Shown piece after piece: positions 28,039 through 36,335 of a stretch of 64,000 bases of DNA. The translations under genes were made by a program, and so were the position numbers. Numbering within the stretch: the first letter of the stretch is position 1; the number at the start of each line of letters is the position of its first letter. Under the pieces are notes generated by a model, which was not told the origin of the DNA, made no database searches, and was given only the letters and a program-made list of their open reading frames with translations. Origin of the DNA: Neorhizobium lilium (GTDB lineage: Bacteria; Pseudomonadota; Alphaproteobacteria; Rhizobiales; Rhizobiaceae); assembly GCF_004053875.1 (NCBI RefSeq), contig NZ_SBIP01000001.1:1212573-1276572 (forward strand), in the 5' to 3' direction.

Positions 28039-29345
28039 GCAGAGGCCAGATGAAACTCGGCGCCTTCCTGATGGCGGGCGGCCACCACGTCGCGGCCTGG
28101 CGGCACCCTGACGCGCACGCGCCGGCCGGGACGGATATCGATCACTTCATCGGGCTGGCGCAGCTTGCCGAGCGCGGCAAGTTCGACATGATCTTCGTGG
28201 AAGACGCAGCAGCGATCCGCGAACGCAATCCCGAGATGGCGAGCCAGGCGGGACGTTCGACGTCCTTCGAACCGCTCAGCCTCTTGGCAGCACTTGCCGT
28301 CAACACCACCCATATCGGCCTCGTGGCAACCGCGTCTACCACCTATACGGAACCCTACGGCCTTGCCCGCGCCTTCGCCACGCTGGACCAGCTCAGTGGC
28401 GGACGAGCCGGATGGAACCTCGTTACCTCCGCCAGCGAACTGGAAGCGGAGAACTTTGCCAGCAGCGGGCTGCGGCCCCATTCCGAACGCTATGAGCGCG
28501 CGCAGGAATTTGCCGATGCGGCCCTTGCCCTATGGGACGGGGTGGAGGAGGGCGCCTATCTTCCGGCAGGCGGCGACAGCTTTGCAGATCGCTCGAAGCT
28601 GCATCCCCTCCATCATCAGGGCAAGCATTTTGCCGTCGAAGGCATTCTGGAAAGCCCGCGCTCGCCGCAAGGTAGGCCGATCATGGTCCAGGCCGGCGCA
28701 TCCGATGTGGGCAAGGAGCTTGCGGCCCGCACCGCCGATGTGGTGTTCGCAGCCTCCCAGACAAAGGCAGAGGCGCAAGCCTATTATGCCGATGTGAAGG
28801 CGAGGCTCGGTAAGTACGGTCGCTCGACCGACGACCTGAAGGTCATGCCCGGCATTTCCCCTATCGTCGCTGCGACGGAAGACGAAGCGAAGGCAAAGCA
28901 GCGGGCGCTGCAGGAGCTGATCCCGGACGCGGTCGGGGTGGCGCTGCTTGCAAGTTATCTCAGCATCCAGGATCTTTCCGCATATCCGCTTGACGGGCCT
29001 CTGCCGGACATGCCGCCGACCAATCTTATCCAGAGCCGCCAGCAGCTGATCATCGATCTCGGACGACGCGAAAACCTCTCGATCCGCGAGCTTGCGCGCC
29101 ATTTCGCTGGCGCCCGTGGACATTGGCAGGTGGTGGGAACCCCAGTACAGATTGCCGACGCGATGGAAGAGCGGTTCCTCGACGGCGCCGCCGATGGCTT
29201 CAATGTCATGGCGCCGATCTTTCCGTCAGGGCTGGAAGATTTCGTAACCCTGGTCGTTCCGGAGCTTCGCCGCCGCGGGCTCTTCCGCTCCGACTACGAA
29301 GGCAAGACCCTGCGTGACAATCTCGGCGTTGCGGCGCTGACCTGA
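28035..29345 (+). CDS. LLM-class flavin monooxygenase (NtaA/DszA type), full-length
   Basis: A 436-aa protein of the nitrilotriacetate/dibenzothiophene-sulfone monooxygenase family. Typical blocks: MKLGAFLMAGGHHVAAWRHP at the N-terminus, FDMIFVEDAA, TYTEPYGLARAFATLDQLSGGRAGWNLVTS, HFAVEGILESPRSPQGRPIMVQAGAS and GTPVQIADAMEERF. It is FMNH2-dependent and should act after import by the upstream ABC system. The substrate could be an N-carboxymethyl, sulfonate or other amine compound; sequence alone does not decide. Translation is coupled to the shorter paralogue upstream. Confidence 0.9.
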   Translation: MSRGQMKLGAFLMAGGHHVAAWRHPDAHAPAGTDIDHFIGLAQLAERGKFDMIFVEDAAAIRERNPEMASQAGRSTSFEPLSLLAALAVNTTHIGLVATASTTYTEPYGLARAFATLDQLSGGRAGWNLVTSASELEAENFASSGLRPHSERYERAQEFADAALALWDGVEEGAYLPAGGDSFADRSKLHPLHHQGKHFAVEGILESPRSPQGRPIMVQAGASDVGKELAARTADVVFAASQTKAEAQAYYADVKARLGKYGRSTDDLKVMPGISPIVAATEDEAKAKQRALQELIPDAVGVALLASYLSIQDLSAYPLDGPLPDMPPTNLIQSRQQLIIDLGRRENLSIRELARHFAGARGHWQVVGTPVQIADAMEERFLDGAADGFNVMAPIFPSGLEDFVTLVVPELRRRGLFRSDYEGKTLRDNLGVAALT

Positions 29346-29363
29346 CGATAATGTGAGCAGACC

Positions 29364-30365
29364 ATGGACCCGATCTATATCGACTACCTCAATGCCTTCG
29401 ATATCGAGGCGCTCGACCTCGGCAATGATGAAATCCTGAAAGCCATCGAAACCTCGCTTGGCGCACAAGGCCGCGGCGAAACGGTGATAGAGCCCCGCGT
29501 GCATCTGGAGCCGGACCCGAGCTTCCACGGACACTTCAACGTGCTGCGTGGCTATGTGGCGCCGCTCGGTCTCGCCGGGATCAAGGTGGTCGGCGACTAT
29601 GTGGACAATTACAAGCTCGGCTATCCGTCCGAATTCGGCGTGCTGAACCTGTTCGACCCGCGCACCGGCGTGCCGAAGGCAATTCTGGATGCCACCGTGA
29701 TCACCGACATGCGGACCGGAGCGGTGACCGCTATGGGCGCAAAACATCTCGCGCGAAAGGGTTCGAAGGTGCTCGGCCATATCGGCGCCCGCGGCACGGC
29801 CTATTGGAACGTGCGGCTGCTCGATCACCTGTTCGATTTCGACGAGATCCGCGTTCACTCCCGCCGTCCCGAAAGCCGCGACGCCTTCGGCACCAAACTG
29901 GAGCAGGACCTCGGCAAGAAGATCATCGTCACCGACAACTGGCGCGACTGCGTCGAAGGTGCGGACATCGTGGTCGAGGCATCTCGGCTTTCCGCGCCGG
30001 AGCCCATGCTGAAGACGGAATGGATCAAGAAGGGTGCCTTCGTGGTGCCTTATGGCACGATGAGCGCAATCGAGCTGTCGCTGACGGACATCATGGACAA
30101 GCTGGTGGTGGATGATTGGGGGCAGTGCAAAGGCGGGAAGTTCGGCTCGCTGCGCGCGCATGTGGAGGCGGGCAAGCTTTCGGAAGATACACTGCATGCG
30201 GAGCTCGGCCAGATCGTCGCCGGCTTGAAGCCCGGGCGCCAATCGGACGAGGAAACCATCCTTCTCTGGCATCGCGGCCTGTCGTTGAGCGACATCGCGC
30301 TGGGCTCCGCGCTGCTGGACAAGGCGAAGGCCAGCAATATCGGGCAAAGGCTACGCTTTGCATGA
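29364..30365 (+). CDS. Ornithine cyclodeaminase/mu-crystallin family protein (TynB-like)
   Basis: A 333-aa protein. A Rossmann region has a modified dinucleotide motif (HIGARGTAYWN, about 138-148). The N-terminal catalytic domain includes PRVHLEPDP, GIKVVGDYVDN and TDMRTGAVTAMGAKHLA. The family makes or reduces cyclic imines (ornithine to proline, ketimine reduction) with NAD(P). This longer variant is the kind often annotated tyramine oxidase subunit B. The stop overlaps the next start as ATGA. Probable role: handling the imine or amino-acid product of the monooxygenases. Confidence 0.85.
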   Translation: MDPIYIDYLNAFDIEALDLGNDEILKAIETSLGAQGRGETVIEPRVHLEPDPSFHGHFNVLRGYVAPLGLAGIKVVGDYVDNYKLGYPSEFGVLNLFDPRTGVPKAILDATVITDMRTGAVTAMGAKHLARKGSKVLGHIGARGTAYWNVRLLDHLFDFDEIRVHSRRPESRDAFGTKLEQDLGKKIIVTDNWRDCVEGADIVVEASRLSAPEPMLKTEWIKKGAFVVPYGTMSAIELSLTDIMDKLVVDDWGQCKGGKFGSLRAHVEAGKLSEDTLHAELGQIVAGLKPGRQSDEETILLWHRGLSLSDIALGSALLDKAKASNIGQRLRFA

Positions 30366-31828
30366 CGACAGTTACGCTGCAGGGCGCCGGCATCACGATT
30401 GACGACATTGCCGCGGTATCGCGCCAGGATGCCCCGCTCGCCGCAGGCGACCAGGTTCTTGATCGCCTCGCAAACGCGCGGCTGGTGCTGGAACGGGCGG
30501 CGGCCTCGGGCCAGCCAATCTACGGCATGAATACCGGCCTCGGGGCCAATCTCAAAACCACTGTCACGGATGATCTCGCCGCCTTCCAGCTGCAGCTCAT
30601 CCGCGGCCGCAGCGTTGCGATGAGCGAGCCCATGCCGCGAGACGTGACGCGGGCGGTCATCGCCGCGCGCCTCGCCATGCTCTCGGTCGGCGGGTCGGGC
30701 ATCTCGCCCGGCACATTCGAGGCGCTGCTGGCCATGCTGAATGCGGGCGTTCATCCCGTCATGACCGCGACCGGTTCGATCGGCGCCGGCGATCTGGTGC
30801 TGCTTTCGGCCATGGCGCTCGCCCTTGTGGGGGAAGGCGAAGCCGAGTTCGAAGGACGCATCCATCCGGCTCGTGAGGCTTTGGCGCTGGCGGGATTGAA
30901 GCCGGCGGAGCTGAAGCCGAAGGACGGAATTTCGCTGATCAACGCCTCGGCGGTCTCAACCGGGGAGGGGGCTTTGGCCCTTTATGATGCGCGCCGCCTG
31001 ATGGACTGCCAACGTCAGGCGGTTGCACTGAGTTTCGAAGGACTGGGCGCCAATCCGCTGATCCTTGAACCGGCCATCCAGGCGGCACGTCCCGCAGCCC
31101 ATCAAGCCTCCGAAGCTGCCTGGTTGCGGGACGCGCTGGAGGGATCGTCACTCCACGAAACGAAAAGTGCAATCCAGGACCCCTTGAGCGTCAGGTGTGT
31201 TGCGTCGATCCACGGCGCCACAGCCGAAGCGCTGGGGCGGGCCGTCCATGCGGTCGAGATCGAGCTTAATTCGGCGGCCGACAATCCGTTGGTCATCGCT
31301 GAGGAAGACCGCGTGCTGTCGACCGGCAATTTCCATACGCCCACTTTGGCGCTTGCCATGGAAACCCTCGGACTTGCGATCGCTCAGGCCGCATCTGCTT
31401 CGGCGGCACGTTTCATCCAGCTGACAGGCTCGGCGCGCAACGGTTTGCCGCGCTATCTCTCGCCGGTCGGCGGCTCCTCGGCCGGCTTCGTGCCCATGCA
31501 GAAGACGGTGACGGCGCTCGCGGCGGCGATCCGCCACAAGGCGAACCCGGTCATGCTGGATTTCCTCGCCGTATCGGAGGGCGTGGAGGATCATGCTACG
31601 CAGACGTTACTGACGGTGCGCAAGCTGCGAGACATGCTGGAGCTTTGGCGCGGCCTGATTGCCTGCGAAATGCTGGCAGCCGCCCAGGCCGTCGATCTGC
31701 GGCCGGGGCATCGTTGCGGAGGCGGCAGCGCCGATGTTCACGCCTTCGTTCGTGGCGTGGCTGATAAACTTCAGGAAGACCGGCCGCTCGGGATCGATCT
31801 CGTGGCGCTGTCCGCTCGTCTGGCCTGA
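30362..31828 (+). CDS. HAL/PAL-family ammonia-lyase homologue lacking the MIO serine
   Basis: A 488-aa protein, full length for the aromatic amino acid ammonia-lyase family: YGMNTGLG (Tyr54, the expected catalytic tyrosine), SVRCVASIHGA, NSAADNPLV, SGNFH-like STGNFH, GSSAGFVPMQ. The MIO cofactor normally forms from Ala-Ser-Gly in GSxGASGDL. Here the stretch reads GSIGAGDL (139-146), one residue shorter and without Ser, so the MIO group cannot form in the usual way. The protein may be a non-MIO lyase, an isomerase or a binding protein. It overlaps the upstream gene by 4 nt, which ties it to the same pathway. Confidence 0.85.
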   Translation: MTTVTLQGAGITIDDIAAVSRQDAPLAAGDQVLDRLANARLVLERAAASGQPIYGMNTGLGANLKTTVTDDLAAFQLQLIRGRSVAMSEPMPRDVTRAVIAARLAMLSVGGSGISPGTFEALLAMLNAGVHPVMTATGSIGAGDLVLLSAMALALVGEGEAEFEGRIHPAREALALAGLKPAELKPKDGISLINASAVSTGEGALALYDARRLMDCQRQAVALSFEGLGANPLILEPAIQAARPAAHQASEAAWLRDALEGSSLHETKSAIQDPLSVRCVASIHGATAEALGRAVHAVEIELNSAADNPLVIAEEDRVLSTGNFHTPTLALAMETLGLAIAQAASASAARFIQLTGSARNGLPRYLSPVGGSSAGFVPMQKTVTALAAAIRHKANPVMLDFLAVSEGVEDHATQTLLTVRKLRDMLELWRGLIACEMLAAAQAVDLRPGHRCGGGSADVHAFVRGVADKLQEDRPLGIDLVALSARLA

Positions 31829-31916
31829 CCGCACCAAGTTCTTAAGCCCTCCAGCCCCTTGTCTTTGATCAGCTCCGTGGCAATGTGCCGGCACTATGAT
31901 TGGATGAGGGAAAGCA

Positions 31917-34838
31917 ATGGATCATGCGTTTCTGCGGCGAACCGAGCTGCCTCGGCCCGATGTGACGGCGGAGGATTCCGCGGCATTGTTCGCCTCTCAC
32001 TACCGGCTCTCCGGGCCGGTCATGGAGCTCGGCAGCCAGCAGGACCGCAACTACCGCATAGACGCGCCGGAGGGCCGTTTCGTGCTGAAGATCTGCCGTG
32101 CGGATTACGCGATGATCGAGCTTGAAGCACAGAACGCGGCGTTGCGGCATATTGCAAACAGGCCCGGCGCACCTTCCGTGCCCCGCGTCCTCTCGTCATC
32201 GGACGGGCTTGAGATCGTTCCCGTGCAATTGCGCGGTGAGGACTATCAGCTGCGCCTGCTGGATTTCATCGAAGGTGAGCAATTGACGCGGCGCAAGCAT
32301 TTGCCGGCCGTCACTGTGGCCGCGCTTGGCTCGCTGGGCGGACGGCTGGCCGCGGCCCTCTCGGATTTCGATCATCCCGGCCTTACGCGTGACCTTCAGT
32401 GGGATCTGCGCCGCGCCCAGCCGGTCGTGCATCATCTGCTTTCGGCGGTGCAGGACCAGAGGCAGAAGACGCGGATCGCCGAAGCCGTGGACGCTGCCAT
32501 GGCGCGGCTGGAGCCGTTGATGGCGGATCTCCGTCTGCAGGCCATCCACCATGACGTGACGGACGACAATGTCGTCAGCCACCTTACAGAAGGCGGACAA
32601 TTCCTGCCGTTCGGCGTGATCGATTTCGGCGACGTCGTCCATGGCTGGCTTGTCGCCGACCTCGCCGTCACCTGCGCCTCGCTGCTTCACCACGCAGATG
32701 GCGACCCCTTTGTCATTTTGCCGGCAGTCCAGGCCTTCCATGAGGTGTTTCCGCTCAACAGGGCGGAGTTGCGGGCTCTCTGGCCGCTGGTCGTCGCCCG
32801 CGCCGCCGTGCTGGTCGCCAGCAGCGAACAGCAGCTCGCGCTCGATCCGGACAACACCTATGTCAGCGGCAATATCGGCCATGAGCGCATGATCCTCGAT
32901 GTGGCCCTGTCGGTGCCATTCTCACTGATGGAAACGGCAATCGTCCAGGCGACCGGCCAGGCGGTGGAGGCAGCAATTGCAGGAGGGCCACTTTTTCCGG
33001 GCGTCAATTCCGGGGATTTTGCCGTTATTGCACTCGATCCGCAAAGCGCGCTGTTCGACGGCAAGGGCTTACCTAGGCCGGATATCGAAGACGCTTTGCT
33101 TCGGGAAGCGGCTTTTGGAAGAGCGACCGCCACCCGCTACGGCGAATATCGCCTGACGCGCACGATCTCTCCGTCGCCACGGCCGCCAGAGAGCCTCGCG
33201 CTGTTCGTGGATCTCCTGTTGCCGGCTGGGACCGAAGTGGCCGCGCCGTTCGACGGTGTCGTAGCGATCCGTGAAGGACACCTATGCCTGAAGGGTAAAA
33301 AGGCCACGCTTCATCTTGACGGCCTGCAAGTGCCATTGGACTTCCCGGAGCCCGTTCGGCAGGGCGAGGCTATAGGCATCGTCGGCGATATATCAGCGGG
33401 CGCAGGCAGGTCCCGACTGCGCGTGCAGCTCTGCCGCGACCCGGACATTCTGCCACCCCTCTTTGCCCGTCCCGATCACGCGGCGGCCTGGGCCGCCCTC
33501 TGCCCATCGCCGAAAAAGCTGCTCGGCTTCGACTGCGACGCACCCGCCGCGGAAAGTGCGGCGCTTCTTCAGCGCCGCCAGGCGCATTTCGCCCGGCCTC
33601 AGAAGAACTACTATGCGGAGCCACCGCAGATCGAGCGCGGCTGGCGGGAATTTCTGGTGGATGTCGAGGGGCGGACCTATCTCGACATGGTCAACAACGT
33701 CACCATTCTTGGCCACGGGCACCCGCGGCTTGCCGAGGCCGTGCATCGGCAGTGGCAGCGCCTCAACACCAATTCGCGCTTCCACTATGCGGCAGTGGCA
33801 GAGTTCTCCGAACGCCTCGCCGCCCTGGCGCCTGACGGGCTGGACACGGTTTTCCTGGTCAATAGCGGCTCGGAGGCCAACGACCTTGCGCTGCGTCTCG
33901 CCTGGGCGGCGAGCGACGCCCGCAACATGCTCTGCCTGCTCGAGGGCTATCATGGCTGGTCGGTTGCCAGCGACGCGGTTTCCACCTCGATTGCCGACAA
34001 TCCACGGGCGCTGACGACCCGGCCGGACTGGGTGCATCCCGTCATGTCGCCAAACACCTATCGCGGCCCCTTCCGTGGACCCGGGTCCACCAGGGACTAT
34101 GTGGCCGCAGTAGCGCCTGTTCTGGAAGATCTGGATGCGAAAGGGCAGGGCCTGGCCGGATTCATCTGCGAATGCGTCTATGGCAATGCGGGCGGTATTC
34201 CTCTGCCGCCCGGTTATCTGCAGCAAGTATACGCCATGGTTCGAGCACGCGGCGGCCTCTGCATCGCTGACGAGGTGCAGGTCGGCTATGGACGGCTCGG
34301 CCATCATTTCTGGGGGTTCGAGCAGCAGCAGGTGGTTCCCGACATCATCACCATTGCCAAAGGCATGGGCAATGGCCATCCGCTGGGCGCCGTCATTACC
34401 ACCCGGGCCATCGCCGACGCGCTGGAGAAGGAAGGCTATTTCTTCTCCTCGGCCGGCGGCAGTCCCGTCAGTTGCGTCGTCGGCATGACGGTACTCGACA
34501 TCATGCAGGACGAGAGGCTGCAGGAAAACGCGTGCGTGGTCGGCGACCATCTGAAGCGCCGGCTGGAGGCGCTCGGCCAGCGCTTTCCCCTGGTCGGCGC
34601 CGTGCATGGCATGGGCCTCTATCTCGGGCTTGAATTCGTACGCGACCGAGAAACGCTCGTGCCGGCGACCGAGGAAACCGCTGCCATATGCGACCGGCTG
34701 CTGCAGCTCGGCGTGATCATGCAGCCGACTGGGGATTACCTCAACGTGTTGAAGATCAAGCCGCCATTATGCCTTTCCCGGGAAAACGCCGATTTCTTTG
34801 TCGATATGCTGGAAAGAGTCCTGTCCGAAGGCTGGTAA
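31917..34838 (+). CDS. Fusion: APH-type kinase + M23/lipoyl-like domain + class-III PLP aminotransferase/phospho-lyase
   Basis: A 973-aa multidomain protein. Residues about 1-350 form an aminoglycoside-phosphotransferase-type kinase with the catalytic loop HHDVTDDN (about 211) and metal-binding VIDFGD (about 234). Residues about 425-530 form an M23/lipoyl-like beta domain (LPAGTEVAAPFDGVV.. VRQGEAIGIVGD). Residues about 550-973 form a class-III PLP enzyme, with SGSEAND for cofactor phosphate, DEVQVGYGR, and Schiff-base Lys815 in TIAKGMGNG. In mammals, hydroxylysine kinase (APH fold) and phospho-lyases of class-III fold (AGXT2L1/2) act in sequence on hydroxylysine or ethanolamine. This fusion may do both steps. 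The substrate is inferred, not shown. Confidence 0.9.
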   Translation: MDHAFLRRTELPRPDVTAEDSAALFASHYRLSGPVMELGSQQDRNYRIDAPEGRFVLKICRADYAMIELEAQNAALRHIANRPGAPSVPRVLSSSDGLEIVPVQLRGEDYQLRLLDFIEGEQLTRRKHLPAVTVAALGSLGGRLAAALSDFDHPGLTRDLQWDLRRAQPVVHHLLSAVQDQRQKTRIAEAVDAAMARLEPLMADLRLQAIHHDVTDDNVVSHLTEGGQFLPFGVIDFGDVVHGWLVADLAVTCASLLHHADGDPFVILPAVQAFHEVFPLNRAELRALWPLVVARAAVLVASSEQQLALDPDNTYVSGNIGHERMILDVALSVPFSLMETAIVQATGQAVEAAIAGGPLFPGVNSGDFAVIALDPQSALFDGKGLPRPDIEDALLREAAFGRATATRYGEYRLTRTISPSPRPPESLALFVDLLLPAGTEVAAPFDGVVAIREGHLCLKGKKATLHLDGLQVPLDFPEPVRQGEAIGIVGDISAGAGRSRLRVQLCRDPDILPPLFARPDHAAAWAALCPSPKKLLGFDCDAPAAESAALLQRRQAHFARPQKNYYAEPPQIERGWREFLVDVEGRTYLDMVNNVTILGHGHPRLAEAVHRQWQRLNTNSRFHYAAVAEFSERLAALAPDGLDTVFLVNSGSEANDLALRLAWAASDARNMLCLLEGYHGWSVASDAVSTSIADNPRALTTRPDWVHPVMSPNTYRGPFRGPGSTRDYVAAVAPVLEDLDAKGQGLAGFICECVYGNAGGIPLPPGYLQQVYAMVRARGGLCIADEVQVGYGRLGHHFWGFEQQQVVPDIITIAKGMGNGHPLGAVITTRAIADALEKEGYFFSSAGGSPVSCVVGMTVLDIMQDERLQENACVVGDHLKRRLEALGQRFPLVGAVHGMGLYLGLEFVRDRETLVPATEETAAICDRLLQLGVIMQPTGDYLNVLKIKPPLCLSRENADFFVDMLERVLSEGW

Positions 34839-34971
34839 GGGCCTTCCGAGTTGCCGAAGCGGGTTGCTCGAGCCGATGAACACGCGCCTGCCCGCCGATG
34901 TTTGGCACCATTGGAACAAGCGGCCCCTTCTCGCTTTAAGATTGCGAGATAATCGTAATGGAGGAAAGGGC

Positions 34972-36324
34972 ATGGCCAATATAACAGAACCCGCAGAACA
35001 GCCAACGGAGCTCAAGAGGGTCATGGGACCGGGCCTTCTCCTGCTCTTCATCATAGGCGATATCCTCGGCACCGGCATCTATGCCTTGACTGGGCAGGTA
35101 GCGGCGAAGGTCGGCGGTGTTGTCTGGCTGCCATTTCTGATCGCCTTTGCGGTCGCCATGCTCACCGCTTGCAGCTATCTCGAACTCGTCACCAAATATC
35201 CCCGCGCCGCAGGTGCCGCCCTTTACACGCACAAGGCCTTCGGGGTCCACTTCATCACCTTCCTCGTCGCCTTCGCCGTCATGTCGTCCGGCATAACTTC
35301 GGCAGCCACGGCATCCCGAGCCTTTGCCTCGAACTTTGCCACATCCGCCGGGATCGACATGGGCGCCTGGGGCGTGCCTCTGATCGCCGTGGCGTTCATC
35401 GCGCTCGTCGCTGCGATCAACTTCCGTGGCGTCGGTGAAAGCGTGAAGCTGAACGTCGTGCTGACGATGGTCGAACTTAGCGGCCTCCTCCTCATCATCG
35501 GCATCGGCCTGTGGGCAATCGCCGGCGGCCAGGGCGACGTATCGCGGGCGTGGACCTTCGCGACGCCGGAAGGAAGCGGCGTGTTCTGGCCAGTGGTGGC
35601 GGCAACCACACTCGCCTTCTTCGCCATGGTCGGCTTCGAGGATTCGGTCAATATGGCGGAGGAATGCAAGGAGCCGAGCAGGCTCTTTCCAAAAGTGCTG
35701 ATCACCGGGCTGCTGATCACCGGCGCGATCTATGTTCTGGTTGCCATCTCCGCTATCACGCTGGTGCCCGCAGAGCAGCTGGGCGAGGGCGAGACACCTC
35801 TCCTGAAGGTGATCCAGGCAGGTGCGCCAGCCTTTCCGATCAGCGTCTTTGCCGTAATCACCATGTTTGCGGTCGCCAATTCGGCATTGATCAACATGAT
35901 GATGGCGAGCCGGCTGATCTATGGCATGGCGCGAGAAGGCGTGGTGCCCGAAGTCCTCGGCCGGGTCCATGAAGCACGGCGCACCCCTTATATCGCAGTC
36001 GTCTTCACTTCGCTGCTCGCGGTCGCGCTGATCCTGTTTGCCGGCGGTGTCCCGGCGCTCGGCGGCACAACCTCGCTCCTGCTTCTGTGCGTCTTTGCCG
36101 TCGTCAATGTTGCCGTTCTCGTGTTGCGCAAGGACAAGGTGGCGCACGAGCACTTCCGCACGCCGACGCCGATTGCAATCCTCGGAGCGATCTCCTGCGT
36201 CTTTCTCGCAGGCCCCTGGGCCGGCCGCGATCCCATTCAATATGCGATCGCCGCCTGCCTGATCGGGCTGGGTATATTACTCTGGTTCGCAACCGTGCGG
36301 CTGATGAAGTCGGCCGCCGCCTGA
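34972..36324 (+). CDS. APC-family amino acid/amine permease
   Basis: A 450-aa secondary transporter. ATG 34972 has GGAGGAAAGGG upstream, which excludes the longer frame starting in the previous gene. About twelve hydrophobic helices are visible. Helix 1 carries GDILGTGIYALTG, the unwound substrate-binding GxG region of APC transporters, and MVGFEDSVNMAEE is the helix-6 counterpart. It follows the kinase/PLP fusion gene by 133 bp and may supply an alternative or second amine substrate to the same pathway. Proton symport is the family norm. Confidence 0.9.
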   Translation: MANITEPAEQPTELKRVMGPGLLLLFIIGDILGTGIYALTGQVAAKVGGVVWLPFLIAFAVAMLTACSYLELVTKYPRAAGAALYTHKAFGVHFITFLVAFAVMSSGITSAATASRAFASNFATSAGIDMGAWGVPLIAVAFIALVAAINFRGVGESVKLNVVLTMVELSGLLLIIGIGLWAIAGGQGDVSRAWTFATPEGSGVFWPVVAATTLAFFAMVGFEDSVNMAEECKEPSRLFPKVLITGLLITGAIYVLVAISAITLVPAEQLGEGETPLLKVIQAGAPAFPISVFAVITMFAVANSALINMMMASRLIYGMAREGVVPEVLGRVHEARRTPYIAVVFTSLLAVALILFAGGVPALGGTTSLLLLCVFAVVNVAVLVLRKDKVAHEHFRTPTPIAILGAISCVFLAGPWAGRDPIQYAIAACLIGLGILLWFATVRLMKSAAA

Positions 36325-36335
36325 GCCGCCGACAC

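Noticed and set aside
33393..34607. 404-codon minus-strand frame inside the kinase/PLP fusion gene
   Set aside because: The plus strand encodes the PLP domain with its Schiff-base Lys; the other frame is low-information and Arg/Gly-rich.
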